Translations under genes and position numbers: made by a program
Assembly: GCA_011109175.1 (NCBI GenBank)
Contig: RDEW01000019.1
Location: 1,016,247 to 1,080,246 of the forward strand
Length of the DNA: 64,000 bases
Direction of reading: 5' to 3'
Source of the DNA: Dicyema japonicum
Taxonomy: Eukaryota; Dicyemida; Rhombozoa; Dicyemidae
The notes under the pieces: model-generated
What the model was told of the DNA's origin: nothing
Databases searched by the model: none
The model's input: only the letters and a program-made list of their open reading frames with translations
In this document: positions 45,095 through 57,133 of the stretch, in pieces
Layout of the letters: each line of letters starts with the position of its first letter
Numbering within the stretch: the first letter of the stretch is position 1

Positions 45095-45324
45095 AGCATA
45101 TCCCCTTACTGCATCTCTGGGGACCTGATTTTACTTAGAAGGCAAAGTATCATTTTTCACGTAAAAACAGTGCCAGTTATCTGTGTCTAATTGAAGGATA
45201 TTTCTTATCGTATCTATTGAATAAATGTTATTTTGAATTCCAGGATTTTATATAAGAACCCAACATGACCCGTTAAAATTTAAGACCGCAGACATTATGC
45301 AGTTCTGGCAACAGACATTAGATT

Positions 45325-46822
45325 AAGTAGACGTGTTATGATATATTTGCTAAATAGTAAGCTTAATATATATTGAAGATTTGAAATCAAATCGTTATAC
45401 TAATCGACATATTTTGCCAAAAATAAAAACTATAGTTCTAACCTTCATCTCTTAACAAAATTCAAAATATAATTGTATAGGCGTCGTAGATTTATTCCAG
45501 GTGGTTTTATATATGCTAAATAGTAAGCTTTAATATATATTGAAGATTTGAAAATCAAATCGTTATACTAATCGACATATTTTGCAAAAATTAAAACTAT
45601 AGTTCTAACCTTCATCTCTTAACAAAATTCAAAATATAATTGTATAGGCGTCGTAGATTTATTCCAGGTGGTTATTATATATTGCTAAATAGTAAGCTTT
45701 AATATATATTAAAGATTTGAAATCAAATCGTTATACTAATCGACATATTTTGCAAAAATAAAACTATAGTTCTAACCTTCATCTTTTAACAAAATTCAAA
45801 ATATAATTGTATAGGCGTCGTAGATTAAGTAGACGTGGTTATGATATATTTGCTAAATAGTAAGCTTTAATATATATTAAAGATTTGAAATCAAATCGTT
45901 ATACTAATCGACATATTTTGCAAAAAATAAAACTATAGTTCTAACCTTCATCTTTTAACAAAATTCAAAATATAATTGTATAGGCGTCGTAGATTAAGTA
46001 GACGTGGTTATGATATATTTGCTAAATAGTAAGCTTTAATATATATTGAAGATTTGAAATCAAATCGTTATACTAATCGACATATTTTGCAAAAAATAAA
46101 ACTATAGTTCTAACCTTCATCTCTTAACAAAATTCAAAATATAATTGTATAGGCGTCGTAGATTTATTCCAGGTGGTTATTATATATTGCTAAATAGTAA
46201 GCTTTAATATATATTGAAGATTTGAAATCAAATCGTTATACTAATCGACATATTTTGCAAAAATAAAACTATAGTTCTAACCTTCATCTCTTAACAAAAT
46301 TCAAAATATAATTGTATAGGCGTCGTAGATTAAGTAGACGTGGTTATGATTTATTTGCTAAATAGTAAGCTTTAATATATATTGAAGATTTGAAATCAAA
46401 TCGTTATACTAATCGACATATTTTGCAAAAATAAAATTATAGTTCTAACCTTCATCTCTTAACAAAATTCAAAATATAATTGTATAGGCGTCGTAGATTA
46501 AGTAGACGTGGTTATGATTTATTTGCTAAATAGTAAGCTTTAATATATATTGAAGATTTGAAATCAAATCGTTATACTAATCGACATATTTTGCAAAAAT
46601 AAAACTATAGTTCTAACCTTCATCTCTTAACAAAATTCAAATATAATTGTATAGGCGTCGTAGATTTANGCTTTTTCAATGGAAGACCACAGAAGTTAGA
46701 TGGCTAGTTTTATTCCAGGTGGTTATTATATATTGCTAAATAGTAAGCTTTAATATATATTGAAGATTTGAAATCAAATCGTTATACTAATCGACATATT
46801 TTGCAAAAATAAAACTATAGTT
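45325..46822. repeat. Satellite array B, about 9 monomers of 167-169 bp
   Basis: The anchor GATTTGAAATCAAATC recurs at 45378, 45545, 45714, 45882, 46051, 46219, 46387, 46555 and 46765. Monomers are nearly identical apart from two alternative segments, TATTCCAGGTGGTTATTAT and AAGTAGACGTGGTTATGA, which alternate irregularly. The array begins within about 25 bp of the palindrome's outer edge. The last interval is 210 bp because of a roughly 42 bp intrusion next to the only ambiguous base (46669). Monomers share the ATATAATTGTATAGGCGTC core with array A. Confidence 0.95.
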
Positions 46823-47353
46823 AATCCCTTTTATTTTTACAATTCCATAATTATCAAAAGTTATAAATTTTTCACTGCAGTTATAATAACCGTTAGTCGA
46901 AATTCTCGGAGAATATTTAAACACAGCTGTATCATTAGAACTCAATTTTAATCCAAAACTAAAATATAACGTAACGTGTGATGGACTGGAAAATTCTATT
47001 ATGAATTCTATATCATTTTTCTTTAATTTAAGCTCATGGTAAGAATATTTAGGAAAACTAAAGTATAAAACTGCGTCATTTAAATTTTCATATTTCGTCT
47101 TTTATTAAATATAATGTGATTACAGTATTATTAACTTTATATCAACTTCAATTATTCCACTGAATAACGATACAACTTGATCGTCCACTGATCCACCCCA
47201 CAATGGTACATTATTAGACCACATTTTAAAAGTCTTTACATTCTTCATAACTGATTTATTGATTATTAAACACGTATATATTCCTATTATTAATTTATTT
47301 TGTAAACCTAGAAATTGGAGCATTTTCACAGCAATCGTGTTAATTAAATTCAA
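46822..47353 (-). pseudogene. Type I membrane protein family, fragment B
   Basis: Minus-strand frames: 47353-47120 (a hydrophobic N-terminus, then FKMWSNNVPLWGGSVDDQVV) and about 47,103-46,825. The second reads LYFSFPKYSYHELK, IEFIIEFSSPSHVTLYFSFG and STNGYYNCSEKFITFDNYG. The VWxxN-type segment and the G-Y-Y-x-C segment recur in the 62-63 kb paralogue (IDVWQTNG, GDYYRCG). The coding sequence runs directly into satellite B at 46,822, so the rest of the gene is missing. The phase across the junction at 47,105 does not close with a simple micro-intron. It is probably a broken gene. Confidence 0.5.
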
Positions 47354-47439
47354 ATTTTTTTTATTTAAATATAATGTAAACTAAAATTTTAAATAAAATA
47401 AAAAATTAATTTTTTATATTTTTATTGCCATAAAATCCT

Positions 47440-50225
47440 ATTTAATGTATAGATTCCAGGAAAAAAAACGTAAAACGTGGGTCATGCGGTTCACCTGTTG
47501 TTGCGGTGGCGCTCAGTTTAAGTTCTGCATGGGAAAGATCCGTTCGACTTTCCCTACCTTTTTGCGATCTTCAGAAGGAAGGATTACCAACTTCCCCGTT
47601 TTCTCTCTACTACTTCTGTCTGGTGATGTAGAACCTATTCTGGGACCCACTTGCACGTTGAGTATTCTACAACTAAATGTAAATGGAATCCACAATAATG
47701 TATGGAATTACGATCCCTCTTATCCCATTTGAGAGTGGAAATTGCCCTCATCCAAGAATTGAAGCTCTCTATAAAGTCCCCAACACCTTTGTTTTCCTGG
47801 ATATTGTGTACTTCGCAGGGACCGAGCAAGAATTCTCGGAGGGAGATTATTGACTATCGTTAAGGATGGACTTAAGATGTCACCCCTTCTGTATCTTCTC
47901 TCTGCGAAAGAGATCATATTCTAGAACAGAGTTCTATTGAAGTTCCCTTTTCTTCGACGAGATGTTTTTTACTATGTAATATTTATATCCCGCCTTAGGG
48001 ATCATGTACTACTTCATACATCCCCAACCTATTGAGCCTGTGTGGACTAAAGGAACTGCTACTATGCGGAGACCTAAACGCGAAACATGCACTCTGACTC
48101 CGGACTCGATCAGCCGACAGTCGCGGCGAATACATCTTTTCCCTGCTCAATGATCTGACTATCCTTAATGATCCGGAAACCCACACAAGGACCCCGTCTC
48201 GCAGAACGGAGAGTCCAAAATCCCCGGACCTGTCCCTCTGCTCTCCTCTATGGCTGGATATATTTCATGGAATGTTCGTTATGGTTTCTCAAGCGACCAT
48301 AACCCCATTGTGTCGAGACTTAGAAGGCCTATTTGTTCACCGTGTTGTTCTACAAAGTTCAAAAATTACTTGAAAGTTGACTGGCAAGGTTTCAGGACGT
48401 ATGTGGACAATTAGCACAGTAGAGGAGACGGCAAAGATTATGTCCGATATCATTCTGAAAGCTGATAAACTATTTATACCTGTCGCCTCTTACAAGAAGT
48501 TCAATCCAAGATTATCATCACAAATTGTGTCACTCATCAAATGGAGCCGCCTAGTTGGACGACTATGTCACACAAACTCTTGTGCCACATTTTGTAAAAC
48601 GCTAAGATGGATCAATACCCTCATCAATGAGAAAGACCGCGGAACTGATGCCGTTACCCGTACGCAAACTCGCAAACAAGATTATGAAGTACTACGTATC
48701 TATCAGCAATAAAAATTTTTTTCGTTCTACACTTGTTGAACAGCGCCGGCCACAACAAGAACCATATTCCACCTTCTTCACCCCCTATGATGTTGAAAAG
48801 GCTATTAAATTGCTACGTCCCTTCCCGACGGTATTTGCACTATTCACCTCAAACATCTTAAACCTCAGGCACGGGCCATACAATCAAGACTGTACAACGA
48901 CTCTATCAACTACCATACGCTACCTAATATATGGAAAAACTCCCTGATTACGCCAATCCTAAAGCCCAGAAAACCAAAAGACCCTCTTCTAACCGCCCCA
49001 TCTCAATAACTTGTGTTTTATCAAAAGTACTGGAACAGCTTGTGTTAATGCGCATCTCTCCTGTTCTACATCTACTAGAGTTTCAACATGGTTTCAGGGC
49101 AGACCGTTCTACAACAACTCACTTGAATTCTATCTCTCATTTTATTACTGACGGCTTCAACATGAGAACACACTTACGGAAGGCCTTAGTATCCATCGAC
49201 ATACAAGGCCTTTGACTCGTTCCGAGAAAACTCCTAACGTAAAAATTTTTAACTCGAACTTACACCCAAACATCAAGCTGTGGCTGGAAAACTTCTTAAC
49301 TGGACGACGCGGAAGAGTCCGTATTGACAAAACCACTTCAAAATCAAGACTACTCCCCGATCGAGTCCCACAGGCTCCCCTTTATCTTCTCTCTGTTTCA
49401 ACCTATTTCTACATGACCCACTTACTACCAAAGACCAGGACACTATGTTTTTATCCTATGCGGATGACCTAATTATCGCTGCAAGAAATAAATCTTCTTC
49501 CATGGTTGTTGCAACTGTTCAGACACACCTAACCCGAATTTGTGACTGGCTATCTGCAAATTTGTTATGTGCATCAGCATCTAAGTCTCAGTTCATATTA
49601 TTCACTACGGACAGAAGGTTTATAGGTGTGCTCGAGATATTCATCGGAAACAGTCCCATTTCTTCTACGCGGACCCAGAAGAACCTTGGTGTAGTTTTTG
49701 ACTTTCTGTTGACGTTCTTGAGTCACGTGGAGGAGGTGTTTACCAAGGGTCTTTGGAAATTGAACATTCTGAATGCGATGATAAAGAAGAGTCCTAAGAA
49801 GAGCGAAGTCTATCAACAAGTAATCATACCGACCATTGAATATGCCTGCTCCGCCTGGAGGTTTGCGATACCCCTTTAGAGAGTGGACCGTTTGACCTCC
49901 CTCAGGCTGAGAATTATCCACCACACGGACATCCCCATTGTCGACCTCGTTTTTGATGAGGCAACGTTGAAAAATGGCCAGGGTTTCCTACGTTTCTGAA
50001 AAGAACTGGGAAAAGGTGGCCCATGCAGAGGAATTTCGGTCAGTAGTAAAAAAGTGCACGTTGATCGAATTCCTTTGCAGAAGCAAGATTAGACGCTTCC
50101 TGAGTGCGGTCGGATAATCAGAAGAGCAATCGAAAAGAGTTCGGATGTTACTTAATGTTGGGATCACCAAATTAGTTAGTTTTGACCTATCTTTTTTGGT
50201 GCTTTTGGGGTTAAATAAATAAAAT
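47440..50225 (+). mobile_element. Jockey-like non-LTR element with degenerate 2A-like motif
   Basis: An N-terminal frame (47445-47732) has LLLLSGDVEPILGP at 47,607-47,648, then LSILQLNVNGIHN, the endonuclease start. Later pieces: LLCGDLNAKH (about 48,060), SSDHNPIVSRL (about 48,290), an RT with RPISITCVLSKVLEQLV, FQHGFRADRSTTTHL and ALVSIDIQG (48931-49215), a degraded motif B, and FLSYADDLIIAARN (49445-49879). The C-terminus has TIEYACSAWR. The 3' end is near 50,225 (GGTTAAATAAATAAAA). Many frame breaks; inactive. Confidence 0.8.
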
Positions 50226-50244
50226 GGAAAAACAAGGAAGGCCT

Positions 50245-50760
50245 AAGCCGATGTGGAGATTTCGAGCCATAGTTCAACTCAATATACATGAAATCAATAC
50301 TTGAACTTCGGACCTATTTGGAAAAACAACGCATCGAAATTTTGCTCATTCAAGAATCCAAACTTTCCTCCGAGAATGCAACACTAAGATTTTCTAGAAA
50401 GTCATTCATAGTCATTCGTCGTGAAATATGTGGGAAACTTGGTGGATACCTTCTTGCAGTTATTCGTAATTGAATTCCATATGAGGATATACTGATTAAG
50501 TCTAAACTAAGCTCCATAAATGTGGAAATCTCAATCAACTTGTGGCTACCAAAGTCCTGGTACACAGACTATCAATAACATTGGTCAACGCATATCTCCC
50601 GCCTTTAAGTTTGTGCTCCTCCCGTACTTCCAGATTCTATCACTCTTATTGACTAGTCAGTGAAATATGACACCAAAAGCGACTACAGTCCAATATTTTT
50701 GGAGGTCAAAACGAGATCACGGAAAAAGGACAGTGTCACACGATAATTAAAGCTTCGCGA
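50245..50760 (+). mobile_element. Jockey-like endonuclease fragment
   Basis: Bases 50,265-50,300 read AIVQLNIH. 50288-50473 has ELRTYLEKQRIEILLIQESK and VIRREICGKLGGYLLAV, the APE-type endonuclease N-terminus of the same superfamily. Frames then break. 50,760-51,600 holds nothing further that I recognise. Confidence 0.6.
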
Positions 50761-51617
50761 ACTGGAATGGATTCAAGGAGTACATCGATATCTGCATTTG
50801 ACTCTTTAATTTCGCAACTCATCCCTCGTCGAACAATTAGTGAAATGGTTAAGAGCAATTCAATAAGACTTTTCTCCATGTTTATAGTAATATTGTGGGG
50901 ACAATTTTTAAAATCAACAGTTTCAGCTAAAATGGACGTATTATCCTCACATTTTAGACAAAGTTAGTATTTTCACAGTCTCTCCAATGTCACTGTTACA
51001 AATATAATCCCCCACTGTGTGTATGTTTTCTAGAACAAACAGGATCAGCTTGTTTCATATCCATAGAGGATTACATGTCATTGAATTATTATAGCTTATA
51101 CTTGATTCCAGTGTGACTCCCTCTTTTAGCCAAACTTCCACCAGGCTATAGCCAAGAATCCAGAAATTGCATCTTCTAGCATAGCAAAGACGTGAGCGAG
51201 GATTCGGCTGATAATGTCTGGTCAGCTGATGAAAGCCAAAATTCAGATCCATCAAGAAACAGATATTTTCTATGTGGTCTTTAAAAAACTATTATATAGT
51301 AGGCCCTTGGTTGATTTAGAAATATTTTCAGGATTACAAAGGCGAGTGTGCTTTTCTATCCGCTCATAGCTTGGAATATAATCTCGTCCTTAGCTTGACT
51401 GGTTAATATAACTCCAATAAGTGTTTGATTACGAAAGCCACAAGAAGAGACAGATTTATCGGCTATCATGTAATAACAATAACACCATAGACCACAGTTA
51501 CACAAACTAACAAATCACCTGATCCCAGAAAGCTCTAGTAAGGACTTCATCGTGGGCCGATGCTCTACCGTCGACCCCACACAAGCACGTATCGGTGTAG
51601 TGACTGGATCTTCGCAG

Positions 51618-52200
51618 TCACGACGGCGTGTTCCATGGTTCATTCGTATCAAGCTTCAAGAAGCATTGGTGTCTGGAACTCTGAAGAAATCCAACGTTCC
51701 GTGATTTGGATGTTCTTTTTTTGCTAGCCTCGATATTCAAGATGTTTGTCCAAGAGATGAATAGGCCCCATATTCCACATGCGTAGAAGATGCATGGTTC
51801 AATTAATTGTCTATATATATTCTCAAAACAGTATGATCTCCGTTCTTCCAGGAGCCTGTGAGGAATTTTTAAACATAGTTTTCTATTCGCATTTTGTAAT
51901 GACGTTCTCAACATGGGGGTAAAATAACATTTGCATGTCAAAAGTCACCCCAAGGATACTTTGGGATTTTCTGAAAGGAATAGCTTCATTGTTTGCCTTC
52001 AGTTCCACCATCCGTCTTCCCAGTCTCTTGTCTGAAGTAAATAGGGTTGTGACGGACTATTCACTGCTGGCAGTTAGGCGATTCTCCGATAACCATTCGT
52101 CAAGACGATCCAGATTTTCTAGCAATCTCGATGTGGCGATCTGGATGTCCTTATCACATGACACAATGACGATTAATTGACAAAACATGTTCGATAAGTC
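51618..52200 (-). mobile_element. Jockey-like RT C-terminal fragment, minus strand
   Basis: On the minus strand, about 52,190-51,930 contains scraps ending in KYPWGDF*HAN, or LGVTFDMQM in a shifted frame. 51941-51618 continues with NRKLCLKIPHRLLEE, YRQLIEPCIFYACGIWG and KKRTSKSRNV, the thumb/connection segment typical of Jockey-like elements. It is opposite in orientation to its neighbours and lacks the rest of the element. Confidence 0.5.
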
Positions 52201-52399
52201 GCATCACATAATGCTTGTATAACAATTGAAAAATATGAAGAAATCTGGGATCTGGCAAAAGGTCTCGTAAATTTCCAATTCTTTGGATACGCGAAAGTAT
52301 TAAATCCACGTGATGTGTAAATATCAACAGTTCAATGTGACTCCACAAATATAAGAGTTTCTTTATTGGAATGTGGTCTCCGTTCTGAGTGAGTTTGGT

Positions 52400-54024
52400 T
52401 GGCCGGGCTATTTCTTTATTCTCAAAAAATTATAGTAAGGTTTTGACTTATACTCTTGAGTCATTTTCCATGTTTAATGAGTACTATTGTTTTATTGCCG
52501 AATCTATTCGTAAATGTACATTTTGCTCCCTGCAGAGCTCAAAATCCAACGGCCTGTCAATTGAGAATACGTTGTACATCCGGAACCATTAAAAAAATCC
52601 TCAATTAAATCGTGAACCAATCAAAAATCCACGTGAGAAATTGACAATGGTTTAGAGGGCTATAATAATCTTATGTTAACTCCAAATTTTCAGGAATATT
52701 CAATTGTGATCCATGTGCAAATCATAAATGAATCCAAGGCGAAGTCATCAGAAAGGAAAAGACCTGTTGAGGTTGGGGAGTCTGGGCATTGTGTCCTCGT
52801 ATATTTGTTATCTTAAGTCAGTTACCTCTTCGGTCAAGTTGTTAGTTTGTATACAAGAAAATGCTCGTGACATTCAGGTTGCCACAGATTAAGACCTTTT
52901 CCATTTAGGCAAAATGACTCCTCGAATAAAAATAAGAAAGGTGTTCGCATTTCGATGTTTTTCCAGCTTCTGTTGACTTTTCCTTGTTAACTGCCCATGT
53001 TGGTTATTTCTTAGATGTAATGTACATTGTAATTAAAACATCCTTCAATACAGGTTAGTCCACAGTCTTATTAATATAGATTTGGCTTAGTCCACATCAA
53101 ACCTTGTATGACTTTAAAGCCAAAAAATACAGTATTCATGTATAACGTTCACATTTCTGCTAATTGTTATCTGAGCCGATAAACTTATGGACATTATTCT
53201 TTAGGAAATCTTCATTTTCTATATTTCTTGCACTCCAGAAGCATTCTCTACAAACTTTAATGTGAGGATCCACACTCGTTACCGGGGCAGAGTCGTTATC
53301 ATTTTACATTGAACTGTCATTTTGCTATTAATATTTGATCTTAAATAATAAATTAAATATCACCAATTAAATATCTGCAACTGATCAAAATACAACTAGA
53401 AGCAACTAATTAAATATGATAATTTTTAAATTTTTAATTTAAAATAAATTTTTAAATTTAATAAAAGTATTAATTGAAACCTTAATCTTAAGCCTAAAAA
53501 TAAAACAACTGTCAAAAATCCCTAACCATAAAATAAATAATCTTTATATTTGGCATACCAAAACATTTTTAAAAATTCTAAATTGTTAATATTGCTTTAT
53601 TTTCAATTAACATTATAATCGTATTAGGTATTAGGTCTTAAACTTAAATTACTGATACCGTCGTACAATGAATTCTGCCTCACTTTTTGTGTTTGAGTGC
53701 CACTAAACTCTTTTAGTACTGAGTCTCCAGTCGATACACAATTTTCTTTATTATGCAGTTGTTTCTATTCCAACATATCATTGTTAATTATTAATATTTT
53801 CGATATGTAGACATTATATTGGAAACGCTGTTATTTATTTCAGATGTATCAACATCAATGTACTCATATCCTTATTATCCTCACTATTTCTAAATCAGGC
53901 GTATCTTATCCCATCATCTAAACATTATTAATAGCAAAATTCCTCTGTTTCATTAGTCTCATTAGTAAAACTTTGTGTTTATCAATGGGGATAAACACAA
54001 AGTTTTACTAATTTTATATTTCAG
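52400..54024. other. Intergenic, nothing recognised
   Basis: AT-rich sequence between retroelement debris and the VPS13 exons. No N-terminal VPS13 exon could be recognised here. An inverted repeat of AAACACAAAGTTTTACTAAT type lies at about 53,965-54,012. Confidence 0.4.
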
Positions 54025-56885
54025 ATGAAAATTAGGTGTGATGGTGGTAAATGGTCTGATAAGTATGCGCTCTCAATTCCCTCTAGCGCTGTCGCTAAAG
54101 TTATAAAATCTTCTTCACATCAGTATTTTGAGTGTATTATATTTGTAGATTATGATAAATAATCATTTGATCGACTTATCCTTCACAAAATAATAGTGAT
54201 AACTCCCTATTACCTTGTCTGCAATCGGTCCTCCGTATCACTTTACATCTTTACTGATAATAAATTGATCTCCGTATCCTGTTAATACCGGTAGTGAACT
54301 TGATTATGTGAGACCAATGCGTTCCGATTTGGCCCATGAATCCTTCAAAACCTGTTTATGTTCGGTTTGGACTTCAAACTGACCTGGGAATGTCCACCAA
54401 AAAGTGTCTGATTACAGAGCGAGATATTTTCTGTTCAGTTGGGATCGAATGTCGTTTTTTTGATTGTATTAAGGGACCAATAATATTTGTGGACTGTGTT
54501 TTATCAGAGTCATCACTGACAATCTATGTGTACGACTCAACTCTAGAAAGAGCTGCCTTCTGTGCTATTAATACAAGAACCACACAGACTGTCTCATTTA
54601 CTCAAGAAGGTGTTAATCATTCAAAAATGCATGTAAACCCTCGAACATACTTATACACAATTTGGCCTGATCCCAGTGGGAAGTTTAGTGTCATTTTTAA
54701 TGTCTCTGATGGACATTCTTTCCCAGTATCTACTACAGAGGTCACTAATTGTCTTTACTTTAGGACAAATTTAAAGAGATTAACATTAATGGATTTCAAA
54801 TATATTTTGTTTCGTTTCTGAACGGTATTTTACGAATATTTTTGTTCAATCATGATGTAGAGTTGGCCAAATATCTATTCATGTTTTTATATTTATGATT
54901 TTTTAGAGCGCTGAAGTGGAAGGCCTGACTTAAAGTTATAATTGGCAATTTCAGAATTGGGAGTCTCATATGTTGATAATAAATCAAATACAGAATTATT
55001 ATATGCATCGATAAACCCCGCTAAATCTATGTGGGTATTAGTCATAACCGGTAAATCATTAAATTCAGCCACATCTTCTGATTTGGAGATGAAACGTAAG
55101 GAAGGCTTACTTCAGATTGTTAAAAGGGACATTTGCACACAGACATATGTTTGGATTTCAAAGGAACTACTCAGAATGTTGCCAGAAAGTCTGGAGTTGG
55201 AGTTTGGTTTAAATATGGAAAGTCAGAGAACGCGCAATGGGTACATATCAAAGTCAACCATCTCCAATTGGACTGTCAGCAGCCAAAATCAAAATATAAC
55301 GTGATTCTGGCTCCAGTAAAGAGTTCTGGTGTTTATGAGCCATTTCTTGAGGCAAGTGTACTCATTTGTACGAATAATGACATGCAGTCAGTTCTACACG
55401 TCAGGTAATCTTAGAGTCTTAACCGCCAAGATATGCTAGTTTGTGAGTCCAGGAACTTTTAATCAACATAGATTTAAAGTTCATAATGGAACTCTTTAAT
55501 TCCCTATTGATCAGAAGAAATACAGTGGGGAGTTGAGTCTGGAGACGATTGAGTACTACAAGAAATCTTTGTTTTATTTTGCGATCATCAAAAACAAGCA
55601 ATGCCACTCTTTACTATTTTGATATTGTTCACATTTCACCACTTAAATTTTCACTATCGCTGAGTGTTGTTGATGTTCAGAAATTCCCAGTCGGATTCAA
55701 TTACTTATTCTCTGTCATTAAAGCGCTCGTTAGTTCCCTGATTGGAGTTACGTCTATTCCCATCACTATTGGGTATTTCAAAAAGAAATCTCATTTTCTG
55801 CTCTATTTTGGATAATTAACCAACCACTTTATTGTGCATGTACTATTATCTTCATATTTGTAGTTGGTTAGACAGTTCTACGAGGTTTTCCTTGGAGCTG
55901 ACGTCCTTGGCAACTCTTGTGGACTCATCCACACTGTTTCCAGTGGAATTACCAGCTTATTCTATGAGCCAATTCAAGGTGATGTAAAGGGTCCTGAGAA
56001 TTTCGCTCATGGACTAGTGTCTGGCGTACAAAAGTTCATTGGGAGTTTAGTCGGTTTGTCATCTTATGATTACTAAAGGGGGTACTGCTGGTTCATTTTC
56101 GTTGATATTTGGTTCTTCTGGAAGGTTACTCTCTTCATTTTCATTTGATGATAATTACGTCCAGAAAAAATCATTAACCGAAAAGAGCAACCACTCCTCT
56201 TGCTGTGCTTAGTTTTAGTATAAAGGAATTTTTGGGTGGACTTTTGGCTTGTTTTTTTGGTATTTTCATTAAACCTGTTGAATACGGACGACTTGAGAAT
56301 TGCAAAGGAGTCTTCAAGGGTATTTTCGGTCTTTAGCTTAGGTATATTGGCTGGATTATTTGGTATTGTCGTTCGTCCAGTAGTTGGGACTATTGACTCA
56401 CTTGCAAGTATCCTTGAAATGTTTAAACTGCTTCTTTATCCCTACGCCACAATCTTCCCTGTTCGTCTCAGTCGTGTCATCACCTCTTCAGGACAGATCC
56501 TTATCTATTCTCTTTCAGATGCTGAAATGAATTATTTATACAACGTTTTTATGCTATTTTACAAATAGACTTATTCCACTAGTAATGAACTGGTTTATTT
56601 TGGAAGATGTCGTACTCCAAAAAGAGCGATTTGCTTCTTAACTAAAAGGTTTGTTTGAATCTTTACTGTTTAGTCGTATATTTGTGTTGAAACTGAATTC
56701 CTTTAACGGGGTTAAGGTTTATTGGGATGTACCTTTTGAAAAAATTACCGCGAGTCCGACTTTGAACACCAAGGGAATCGTTTTCTATGTATTTTCCTAA
56801 TTTACCACAGGCTACGGATGTCTGCAGAATGAAGTACTACTGCCTTCAAGTGGATGATGATCTGGTTTTTATTAATTTATATTCA
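54025..56885 (+). CDS. VPS13: VPS13-like lipid-transfer protein, C-terminal exons
   Basis: VPS13 proteins are giant bridge-like lipid transporters at membrane contact sites. Segments match the VAB/SHR-binding region (GGKWSDKYAL, KIIVITPYYLVCNRSS, QCVPIWPM, SKPVYVRFG), then YFVSFLNGILRIFLFNHDVE, LGVSYVDNKSNTELLYASI, AQWVHIKVNHLQLDCQQ, FDIVHISPLKF, FLGADVLGNSCGLI, FYEPIQGDVKGPENFAHGLV, the ATG_C-like KPVEYG...GVFKG, RPVVGTIDSLAS, RVITSSGQILIYSLSDAE and a PH-like FILEDVVLQKERF...NGVKVYWDVPFEKI. Ten GT...AG introns of 22-47 bp fit the frame: 54281-54312, 54743-54765, 55096-55142, 55405-55430, 55571-55598, 55834-55863, 56054-56078, 56320-56341, 56649-56673 and 56789-56810. Unresolved lesions include TAA 54160-54162, TGA 55444-55446, TAA 55813-55815 and a few 1 nt shifts. 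The N-terminal 2,000 or more residues are absent from the window. Confidence 0.75.
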
Positions 56886-57133
56886 ATAGGCATTTTTTGA
56901 GTTATTCACCAATCTTTTAAAAGTTTCTTAGATTATTAAAATTACTGGTAGTCATTATTTATTTTTAATTTTTATTAATTTTATTTGCCATGTTTTGTGG
57001 GTTGATTATTTTGAAATATTTATTGAAAATTTGAATGGCATAAGTGTTATTAAGCACTTGAATGGACAGGCAGTTTCCTCTGACAATAGCTTACGAGGTA
57101 TGCTTTTGAAGCTATCTAGTCTCACGTAGATCA

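Larger units (their letters stand above)
35118..45302. repeat. Giant inverted repeat, right arm
   Basis: Reverse-complement partner of 20,985-32,975. It is about 1.8 kb shorter than the left arm, mainly because it lacks the segment corresponding to 22,090-24,085. The outer edge (about 45,302) is followed at once by satellite array B. Some blocks appear unchanged, for example the 167-codon endonuclease ORF reads identically in both arms, while others carry several amino-acid changes. Confidence 0.95.

Noticed and set aside
20985-45302. The giant palindrome as a pure assembly artefact
   Set aside because: The arms differ by substitutions, several small indels and a 2 kb segment, so the same reads were not simply folded back. 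A misassembly of two haplotypes or loci is still possible and is listed as a check.
54160-55815. In-frame TAA and TGA codons in the VPS13 region as evidence of a reassigned genetic code
   Set aside because: Both TAA and TGA occur, only a few times, while other genes and retroelement ORFs end normally at TAA, TAG and TGA. Pseudogenisation, splice-site misplacement or sequence error is simpler.
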